Positions 49,801 to 61,400 of a stretch of DNA of 64,000 nt are shown here, piece after piece. A program made the position numbers and the translations under genes. Each line of letters begins with the position of its first letter. Within the stretch, counting starts at the first letter, position 1. The DNA is from Aulostomus chinensis (Eukaryota; Chordata; Actinopteri; Syngnathiformes; Aulostomidae): NCBI GenBank assembly GCA_037954235.1, contig JBBMOA010000003.1, positions 11,057,723 through 11,121,722 on the forward strand. The letters run 5' to 3'. The notes below the pieces were generated by a model. The model worked only from the letters and a program-made list of their open reading frames with translations, was not told where the DNA came from and searched no databases.

Positions 49801-52800
49801 ATCGCTCAGCTCTTTACAGAGGTGTGTATCAGACCTTGCCACAGGCATTGCAGTGGTGTCGTCTGAGAGTGAGGCTGAAGTCAGAGGTACAGTTCATGCA
49901 CATCATCACATGAGATACTGGTACCAGGACAGGAGCAGCCTCACCTAGGGCCATCCACAACTTCTCTCGGGCCTGTTTGGAGAAGGATGACATGTTCGTA
50001 GGAGAATATACCTTATCTAGATCACACTTCATAGCTCTATAAAGTTGCAGTCATAATAATTGCTGCTTTGATTTCAGTAGTAATATAATGGTCAGTTTAA
50101 GATAGATAAACACTATTTGTGTTAAGTCTTCGATAGGCTCAAATAATACAACTTCTTTTCTCACCTCGCTACATGGTCCACCAAATGTGCAGAGTCCTGC
50201 AGCGTGGTCTGCTATGGCTCGACTCAGGGTATGGAACCAGTCCTCCCTCTCTCCGACTGAACTGAAAAAAAAGACACAGACAGAAAATGATGCTTCTGGA
50301 AGAAATGAGCAGAATCACCTCGTCCCAAGGGCGAAAAGCATGGCACCTGTTTTAGAGTTTTGGCTCACCTGGCAGAAAGTGTAATGGTGATGTCAGATAC
50401 TTCAATCTTCAGACAGTTCAACACATTATCAAGGAGGGGTTTGCTCACCTGTGAGTGTGCAGAACAAAAGCAGAACACGCTTCAGTCAACAAACCTTGTG
50501 GACAATTAAGCTGGAGATGAGGCAAGACTGTCAGGATTAATGTACCTTCATTCCAGACAGAGCTAAGGTGTTCTTAAGCCTGTATTTACCATCCTGCTGG
50601 GGGTAGGTGTACAGCATTATATCATTCATCTGATGGAGGCATAAAGACAGAAGAACAGGTGGTTATTCAGTCATGAATTTTGTTTTTAAAAGCACAACAT
50701 ATTGGATGATGAGAATGTAAAGTAAATCACTTTTCTGCCACTGTATGTAATACCATCCAATCACCACAAGGTGGTGTTACCTGGTCAGATAAATGTACAA
50801 TTGCTGCGCGGATCTTTGTGTATCGTTTCTTTATTGAAAGAAGCATTTTGGGTGTCACTACATAGATTATGATTCTTGTTAAAGAGCTCAAGCATGTGCA
50901 ATTCCTCAGCGTACAATTCCCATGTACACACACAATGAAGAGTTTTTATTTGCTTACAAGACCAAAAGTATTGTAATCCCCTGAACATATCAAGAGTCCA
51001 TTGTGCTGTATTTGAGAGGTATTTCATTTCTTCCCAGACAAAAGCGGTGACATCATTGGTCACACCTAATGTGTGCTCTAAACATCCGTTGGGGCTGTAA
51101 AGACAGCATCCAGGAATTCTCCACCCTGCTCTGGGCTCCAGCCCTTACCTTGCACTCCCAGACTTTTCAAACTACACTGAGAACCAGGACTGGGTGGAAC
51201 TGGCCACCTTCAACACCACCACCACTACAACAACAACAACAACAACAGCAACAACAAAAGCAGCAGCATGAATGGGTTCCCTGACTGACTGACTGACTGG
51301 CTGGCTGAAGACAAAACAGTGCATGATAGCTAACCCTGTCTGCGACCTCTGGGCTGCAGCCACCAGAGTTTGCTTGCCCCACCCTGCCCCCTCATTTAGT
51401 CAGAGATTCCCTCTGTGGAAACCAAAGCTGAACATACTTTAATGAAATCTCCCAGATGACACACCTCGTACACTTAACCCCACACTCCCTTTACAGGAGT
51501 GCCACCTCATTCCATCAGTGAACCCTTCACCTGCCTCTTTCATTTGTCCTTTCTTTCCTCTGGGTGCCTTTTGGATCTTTGTCCTGCTTCTAATCTCCTC
51601 CTCACTCAATCAACAAGCTTTCCTTTCCTCTTTGAGCCCAGGCCTGTGACACGGTTGCACATCTCTGTCACTAAGGTGAGTGATGTTTTTCATCTTCACT
51701 CTTGTCTTAAAAGCCCATAAAACCACCTGGGATGGAGAGAATGGCTCTATAACCCTAATAGCCAAAGTATCGACCACAAAACCCTTTCACTTACAGCTCA
51801 ACTGCTATTAGATGTCTTGAGACTGACGGAATCATGCAAAAACAAATAAATCTTCATGTTGCATCATATTTGAGCAACTAGTGCAAAGGTAAAATCACAA
51901 ATCTAGCTCCTCTGGATATGCAGCTTAAGCATAATTCACAACATGAGACAGCACATGAAACAATAGAGTGGGCTTCTCCATTTCATGTTATGTGTTTGTC
52001 TAACACCCCCCAACCCCTCCAACCTCCTCCGCCTCCTCCTCCCTGCATTCTACAGGCCGTCTGGCCTTCACTTTGCTGTCAGTCCCTCCCAATACACAGG
52101 AAGCCAGCATCCAGTGACCCACACCAAACATCCTGTAAGGAAGTGGGGCCCTGGAAAACAAGTCCTGAGAGGGGAGAACAGGAGAGGAGCGGAGAGGGAG
52201 GTCCTCCCTAGATGGGTGTGGTGCCTAGTGGAGGTCTTACAGCCTTGGCCCTGTGAACCCCCACCTCATCTACCTCACAGACTGACCTCCGCCCAAAATT
52301 CCCTCATATTTTTGCAGATCACGCTGACTTTGTATTCACAGTTGACTCAGTAATATAGCAGGTGCACCATATAAAATCATTGCTATAGCCATTATTTATG
52401 CCATAATGGGAAGGCAGCCTTATAAAAGTACCTCCTCAGAGCCAAAACAGACAGTTAGACGACTGGCGCACATTGTGAAGGATTCAGCAGATAAAGTTAC
52501 AACTAAAGGTGGAGTCAGCAACTGTAATCCATTCTTTTGTGAAATCAGCAAATGTCTCTTAGTCTATTTTCACTATTTCACATCCCTAAGCAGCCATATT
52601 CTTTCCCCCTGGAATTACACGTCTTCACCTGCTGACATCACCACTCCACTGTGACTTGTGAATGGCTTATTTTAGACTGTTAAATTGAGGCATACTTGCA
52701 TACCATCACTATGACCTCCACAGAATAACTAAATATCACCTCATGTTTGATTGCAAGTAGTTACTAGAGACCAGAAGAGGGAATAGAAGAGGGGCTTTAA

Positions 52801-54005
52801 GCTAAGCTAAAGGCTACAACTCCCTAACTATTTCCATAAGCTTTCTTTGAAACAAATTCTTGAATATCAACACACTCTCTGCAGTAAGAATTCAAATGTG
52901 ATAGTAAATCAGCATGTTCACGGCTTGTTTTTTGCTGACTCAAAGACACCCAAAAAATATCTTCATACAAGCTTAATTGGAGATGATCCTTCACATTTTG
53001 GCCCAGAGTTAGACGATAAGATCAATATGTAATTTTCCAATGTGTCTGTTAAAAAGCTGTCTGTTTGTATAACAGCTAGAAGCTGAACAGGGCTTGCCTA
53101 GCTCTGTTTGAAGGTAACACTACTTGCCTTCCAGCACCTCCACAGCTAATTAACACGTTAAATTTCATTAAAAGTCTAAGTGTGAGGTTGCCAAGCAACC
53201 ACCATTGCACCCGGCCAGGATGAAGTCCCGTCCATAACTCCCTGTAAACCCACAAATCATCTTTCTTTCACAAATGAACTCAGTTTTTAATAAATGAGCT
53301 TTGGGTGGAATCAGGCTAGCTGCACCCCCGCCCCCGCCCCCTGTTTAACACTGTTATGCTAAGCTAACCAGCAACAGGTATGAGAGAACTCTGCAAGGGA
53401 GTGAATGAGTACAGGCTATATATATCAAAATGCCATGCTGTTATTGCAAAATTATTATGCAAAATGTAAAATACTAAAAATTTCATTTAGGAATGTGTGC
53501 TAAAATGACCTGGTATGGAAAGAGGACATACCAGAAATAAGTGTCGGGGCTGTCTGCTCTTCCTGGAGACCTTCATAAGTGTGCCCTCTTTTACAAACAT
53601 CTGTCAACAGAATTCATGTAAACACATTTAAAACACAACCAAATTGCTTATTTCATCAAAAAGAAATTGCTTATTTTATAAAAATGTAGATAGCGAGTAG
53701 TTGCGACTCGGTGAGAATGTACAGCTGGCCACAGGCCGCTTTGTTGAGCTCACCCGTCCTGGCTTCAGGAGGTCTCTCTTGCCTTTCATGCTGTATTCTA
53801 TGTGGACCATACGCAGCAAGTTCTCCTGGGAGATAGGAGAGAGATGGCAGGGGATTATCCACTGATGGGTGCAGGGGGAGAGAGAATGAAACCATCCCTG
53901 TTTGTTTGTGAATGAAAGAGAGGGAGGCGGAAAGGGATGCGATACTGAGAACTGAATAGGGGGGTACAGAGATAGAGGAAGCCTGTGTTTTCACTGTCTG
54001 TCAGC

Positions 54006-54046
<41 letters not shown>

Positions 54047-54048
54047 TG

Positions 54049-54091
<43 letters not shown>

Positions 54092-55436
54092 GAGAAAAAC
54101 CAGAGTGTGATAAACAGAGGAAGCACAGGGGATCTTGACAGTGAGCTGCTCATGTTTGAGGGGGAGTGGAAACCTTGTCCATCCATACACTACTTCCTTT
54201 ATAATGATACACCTGGGACTTGCTGATGACATCAGCTTCCCTCACCCACTGCGTAAATCAACAAGCTTTGGATGCCAACACCAGCGAAGGATAGACCACT
54301 CCTTTACTCCAGCATGTCATTTTGAAGAGGAATTCATAGGCAGGAAAACCTCAGCTGTATAAATTTGTCACATTCACCTAAATGTTTCATTGCCAAGTGG
54401 AACATAAAGATGTAATTCAATAACGGCAGTGCTGTAATGTTACAATGTCAAGCTAAAAGGAGCTGAAGGGCCTGAAAGTAATAAGCACATGAGCTGTATT
54501 CAGACTCAGCTCACCCCCTGTTTCAGATTGTCATTGGCCTGGTCCGCCACCTCGGACACGATCACCAAGGCAGCTGCAACACAAACAAAGAAAACAAGAG
54601 AGATTTGACTCAATTCGATAAAGACACTCTGTGGCTCAACACACAGCTGCAGTGTGCGTATCTGCATTCTTACTAGAAACCCTCATTAGAGTGGATGACG
54701 CTGGGAAGTTTTACCTTGCGTGTCCTCGTATTCTTTAGAGTCTGGTGAGAGGTTGTTCAAATAATCTGGAGAAGATAAAACAAACGGAAACTCAGAACAT
54801 ACTGGTATCATTTCTTTTCATCAGTTGGTTAATATCTATATCAATTTAACCTTTCATATATTCACTGGTGGTACATACCCTTACTTGGTCTAGTGGATGG
54901 CTATGCTGCTTCTCAAGGACTGTTATTATAAGCTAAGTTTGCAAAGCTTCAAAAGTTAATTATGTATGTGTCCATAAACCAGTTTGGAGTGAATAAACTT
55001 CATCAGAATACGACATCAACGTTTCACACGGCTGTCACAAAGAAGGGGGTCCCAGTAAATAACTTTTAACTGGTTCCAATTTCTCTTTTATACAACCTGG
55101 TGTTAGCAATATAGCGCATTCAAGATTGGGATAATCTGGGAAGACGCCAGCAGCAGAAATATCTTGGCTAGCATGAGATTTGCTCTTTATTCAAAAAGGG
55201 GGTTCCATCTCCCATTCACATTTACTCTTGTTTGAAAAAATAAAAAAACAAAAACAACAACAACAATAAAACATATCAAATGAGCCTAAAAAATATCTAG
55301 AATGAATGTGATGCTTCAAAATGCACATGGGGGCAACAGCATGGCTGAGAGGTAGAGTGGCTGGTAACATTCTCAAAGTGTCCTTGGGCAAGACACTGAT
55401 GAGTAGGCTGGCACCTTGCAGGGCAGCCTCCCCCTT

Positions 55437-55496
<60 letters not shown>

Positions 55497-57455
55497 GGAT
55501 GGGTTATTGAGTTTAAGCCTTTTTGAGTACTGCCAAGGTAGAGAGGTGCTACAGAGATGCATAGTTGTTACACTTCCCTTTTGGCATCATCCAGTAATTG
55601 TTCATTGTGCCCCAAAGCTGCTGTTGAGTTTAAAACAGCAGGTTAACACTGAAGATGATGATTGTGCGTGTAGAAAAAGAAAAGTTAATTATGTGTGTGT
55701 CCATTAACTAGTCTATGGAATGCTTAGCTTCAGAATATGAAAGTAACGTTTCAGTAATGTGTGTGCGTGTGTGAGCGTGTCTGTGTGTGCGTGATTGCGT
55801 GCATGTGTGTGTGTGTGATTGCGTGCATGTGTGTGTGTGTTACCTGTGAGGAGCATGCGATATTGGAGGACCCTAACGATAACCTGCAGGAACTGGTGCT
55901 TCAGTGGAACTTCTGCATCTTCTGGGCTTCGTCTCTGCAAACACATCCACAAAACAAAGATGCTGAAACAAAGTTTCAACATTTTGCATGAAAGAAACCC
56001 AACATTCAATCTTATTTGTCAGTTCAAGTTGAGGTCACATGAGGATACATGGAGAAGGATTCACCTGCTATTAAACTCCATAGACTTCTAATTATTTATG
56101 CTGAATAACATCATAGCAAAATCCAACTCCACACAAAAAAAGGCACTTGATAGCCCTTAATCCAAAGATAATCTAACAGGATCATTTAATTTAATGTCAG
56201 GTCAAGGTCAGAAGTGAGGAAGGGAACACTGCTGGTCAGAGTGACCTTCACACGTCTTTTCAGAAAACAAAAACCTGAACATTTCCTATTCTTTATCTCT
56301 GACCAGTCATTTGCAGGTGAAAGCCAGCAGAATCCATACAATCAAAGAGAGCTTTAGAAAATCAATCCAGATCTAATTTGTCTTTGACAGGTTTCTGCAC
56401 CCTGAGCAGAGGAGCAGCAGCAGGGGACTGGAGAAGCACACACGCACGCTTGCATGCACACGTGCAAGCTCGCACGCTTGCACGCATACATAGACTTAAA
56501 TTCATTTTATTGAGACGCACCCGGATTATAACTGCAGGAAAACAAACAAACAACAACCACTTTGTCAAATCTGAGATGTGAAGCATTCTTGAATTGAATG
56601 GGTTCTCCTTTGCCCATCCCATTATCTTCAACCAAATTTGGTGAAAATAAGCTCCATCATTTCCCCTCATACAAAAAGTAAGCAACACCAAGATGTCTAA
56701 AAAAGAAGAATGTCATCTCACCACCAAATCTCCACCATCCCCCTGAAACAGAATAATTTTTAGATGAGTATGTCTTGTATTTATGTCCCCACAGCATCAG
56801 GAATTACAGACAGACACACAAACACATTTTTTTTCATCCAATGAAGTCCAGTCCTTCATTAGACGGACTCAGATAGCACCTTGTAAAGACAATGATCCTC
56901 ATCATGTTTACTCACCACACACACACACACACACACACACGCGCGTGCGCGCGCACACGCACACGCGCACACACACACTAATGATACAGCTCAGGTCTGT
57001 AAATGAAGGGATGCAACACCAGTGTTTGTCTTCATTACCACACTGTGCAGCATTGAGCCTCTGTGAACTCCCACTTTCTCTTTTTGTACGTCGATCTCAG
57101 TCTCTGTCTCACCATCCCTCTCTCAGAACCTCAGTTTCCAATGAACCCAACTATCACTTTATTCTCCTCTCTTGATCACTGCACGACCACAACAATAACT
57201 AGCCTCCCTCCCATTATTAAGCCCGCTTAGCGTCAGAGCATCTGCTCTCCTTAAGTGTCACTTGTAAATTGTCATCCAATTGACACTTGTTCAGAGGAAG
57301 TGGTTTGCTGAATCGCACCAGAGATGATAATTAGCATGTGGTTTGTTTTGGTGAGCGAGCCAAATGGAGGAGGAGAGAGAAGGCAGCGTGATGCCTCGTG
57401 CTGGGAGATAGACATGCACAAACACACGTGCATGCACAATCAGACAATTTGCTGC

Positions 57456-57530
<75 letters not shown>

Positions 57531-57725
57531 TGATCTAATTGGGGTGTTGTAAAGGAGGCTGCTTCTCTAATTAGCTTCTGTCTGCCTCATTGCCCTACTG
57601 CCTTTACAAGGAATTCACTGCATCACTCTCTCTCTCCCTCTATTGCTCTCTATCAACCTGCTGCACACCCTCCACACCTCTCCTTCTGGACTTCTCAAAC
57701 GCACACACACGCGCTCATGCGCACG

Positions 57726-57766
<41 letters not shown>

Positions 57767-58366
57767 GCTTTACACAAGGATGTGACAGGACTTAAAAAGC
57801 GGCAGTGGTCATTTAGAAATTTCAGTTTTATACGTGCAAGGACACGATCCTGTTAAAGAATCAAACATGAAGCAAAACATACAAGACACATTCACTCACA
57901 TTCACACATCGACTTGTGTTGGCTTTGTTGATGGAGTGGTAAACAAAGGCCTGGCTGTGGAGAGGGGGCTTTAATCCTGTAAGGGTCCAGCACTGATCTG
58001 ATCAGGGTCTGAGGCTACTTCATCACTGTCACCACATCCAAAATGAAATTACTACCACTTATATTGCTGCACTTTGGCTTGTAACAGGAAAGAACAGCAG
58101 AGATGGAAGAAATGAGAGAACAGCTGTGATTGATGAAGAATGAAAGCCTCTAAATTCACAAATTTAACTGAAAGCAGTACATGTGCACTACCCAGCCAAC
58201 AAATAATTGACTGTCATACGTCTGGTAGGTACAGCGTATCCCGTGACCCGTACAATCCTCCTTGCTCTCACTCGACCCTCCTTCTCCCTCATTACATCGG
58301 GGTCACACTTGCCAGGCTAGTCCCAAGGCGGTGCTGTGATACAACACAGCATCCATCACTATCTTC

Positions 58367-58440
<74 letters not shown>

Positions 58441-61400
58441 AGCCTGGTGTGGGAGGGTTGATCCCAGGTTACAGACTGGTGCAATATGGGAAAAGTAAAT
58501 ATGAAAAGCTTTGTGCATATGAGGTGACAGATGTAGTGCATGTGCAAGAGAAAATGTTATTATATTCCATTGGGTTTGGAGTGCTTTTGACTCTCTCTCT
58601 GCAGGAAACATTCACCTCCGTCCTTGCTAAGGCAATATCCTTCATTCATCCTCACTCGCTGTTCTCTGCAGATCAGTGCCTTTATAGCTGCTGTATATGC
58701 AATTAGTGTATCATGATGTGAACGATCAACTTCACGAGGCAAAAATGAATACATCCCTAACTGACTTTGATCAAGGTTGTCAAGAGCTGAATCATTCGCT
58801 GACGTAGGAAAGGTGTGAAAACATGCTGCAGGTCATCGCTCACGACCACCGCTACCGGTGTGTCGTCTTCGTCTCACCTCCCCGTCTTTCTATGTAGATT
58901 AGCTCCACTGCCAGAGCCAATGTTTTTCTTGGAAGACGGCAGCTGCTGATGAATATTTATGAGGGGAGACAGTTGGTGCCTTGTCCGTTCGCTTTTCTTA
59001 TCAAACCAGAAAAGCGTGAAACCATTGTTTAAGCCACTCCCAGCCAATCAAAATCCAGCATGGGGATGTTCATGTAAAGATTTGGGCAGAAATTTGCAGA
59101 GTTGAAGAGGAACCTTTGTAAAACCAAAACTTAAAAAAAGATGAGCACAGGAGGCGAGGAGATTAAATTTTCCATCATAGAGCCAGGTAAGAGGATGGAT
59201 ACCCTTCTCTGCCCTGTGGGAATTAGGGAGCTAAGACCTTCTGCTAGTTCATTTTGTGCCATGAATGGCAGTGTACGGGCAGGTTACCTCCATCCTGGCC
59301 ACTTCCATAACCTGAAGGTCCTCATCCAAGGAGTCTGGTTCATTGTCACAGATCATTGTCTTTTACAAAGTTGGCCTTCATTAGGAGCAGCATTTGCTCC
59401 TCAAGTGTTTTTGTCATTGAATTTTTGAGGTGCTGTGTCAGACCACTACGCCCAGTCTGAAAAGCAGTTGTTACTAGTGACTGACTCTGAAACAACAATG
59501 TCTCATGATTTTAAACTGGCAAAGACCAATTTGGATGAAAGTACATTTAATGACTTTTAACTGAGGTATGCTAACACTTCCCACCCATTTCCATTCATTG
59601 TGCTTAGCAAACTGGCATTCAGCTGGCCTCGGTGGGTCTCAGCTTCCTTATACATACACAGCAAAAAAGAAGGGTATTCATCCTCTTGTCTGACTTAGGA
59701 GAAGATGGACAATTAGCAAATATCCAAAAATGTGGGCATTTCACCTTAAATGGAACTAAATGTACTCACACTAAAAAAACAAAACTAAAGTTCTTTTCAT
59801 CAGTTTTTCTATCCAATCAATCTTTTAATTAAATGTGGTTGTGATCTAATTTTGACCAGAATTTACATTCCCTTTCAAGATAAAGTAATAATACATTGAC
59901 TGTGATGGTTGAATTTCGGAAGTTCCACTTCCCAGTTCTTTAGGGAGCACCAGGTCCACAGTGGACAAAGAAAAAGGATCTGGTGCAGAAAGGACATAGA
60001 ATACGTGAGCAAGACAGCGGAAATCATTCATTGGGGGAAAGCAAAGGTTTAAAAAGGCCTTTATCTAGTCTTCCCATGGAAGCTGGGTGACAACGCGTCA
60101 CTTTCCCTTTGCAACCTGAGATGCGAACATCCCTCTGACTTCCTCCAGTTCTACTTTAAAGATGATTCAGAGACAAAAGATGCCATTATCTGCTCAGGAT
60201 CTAGTGTTTCCCTTACCTCAAATTTCTTAATGATGCTGGCGAAGGCTGGGTTGTTCTTGCAGCTCTCCTCCAGAAGGGACATGCTGCGATCATACTCTGA
60301 GATGTAGGTGTCAAACACCCCAAAGTCCTCCCGTCGTGACAGGATTACATCGACCACCCTTTGGCTCTCCTCCCTAGAGAGGAAGTCCATTTAGTCTTTA
60401 ATAATGTATAAACCCTTAATAATCAAAAAATAAAGACTGTGATGTGCAGCGTATCCCATCTCCATTAAATACATATTTTTGGTTTTCAACAGATTTCAAC
60501 AAAAACTTTTTGCAAACAGGCGTGAGCTTTTCGTTTTTTTGCCAGCAGCTAACAGAGTCATCTTGATAAAAACAACACACTGCACATTACAGTCTCTTAG
60601 GAACTTTTGTCTCTGTGTTGTTATGGAACAACAATACAACAGTTGTGTCCTATGAGGAGCTGTGAAATATCATTGCTCTGATTTTTGCTAAATAAATGCA
60701 ATGGCAGAAAAGTTAGAAATACAGCATTACTGGGGGTACTTTTAATTAAAAAACCCTGATCCTCAAAATAAAGAAATCAGTGGTTTGCTGGATAAGATAA
60801 AGAAAAGAAAACCTTCGCTTATAGGTGCTCAGTGATTTGTGTAAAGGCTCTTCAGAGTGCTGTGTTAAAGAATGATATCTCTAATTATCACGTCATCCGA
60901 CGGTGCATTTTAAAGCTGGGTTAGGGTGTGTAAAAGTCATTATTGTGACCTCAGCTGAGAATTAATTATCACCCTTGTGATTGTCTCTACAGCGCATCCA
61001 CGTCCCATTAGTCTGCCGCAGTTTCAGCTTTTCGTGTGTGCGCATTGCGGGTGCATTGTGAAATACACAGCTGCATTAAATTATATTCTTGCCTGCACAA
61101 TGCAAGAATTAAAAACCCCTCACCTCTACCGCAATCAGTAATGTCGAGGGTGTTTCATACCAGTGAGTAATGCGCTCCTCCAGCTCGGTGAGGATGCTGT
61201 TATGGAGGGTGTAGACCTGTGGGAGCACACCCAGTATCTCCCCCAGCCTCTGCTCATCCAGCACTGGCTCCCCTTCCTCGCTAAGTGCCTCACCCACCGC
61301 TGGCTTGAAGTCCTATACAAGAGTAGAAGATAAAGGATGAGGGTGGGGAGAAAACAAGGGTTAGAAAAAGGAATGGAGGAAAGGGCGGTGAGGGTGGAAG

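Larger units (their letters stand above)
55935..60216. other. fgd5 intron(s), 4.3 kb
   Basis: Dominated by CA arrays (56917-56979 with GC-alternating core; 57459-57528; 57710-57764; 58371-58438). It includes the possible microexon at 56722 and a GC-richer unique block at 58.7-59.1 kb that could be regulatory. No other gene was found. Confidence 0.65.

Noticed and set aside
54001..58611. CRISPR-like spaced repeats
   Set aside because: The repeated blocks are simple CA/GT microsatellites of a vertebrate genome without a repeat-spacer structure.
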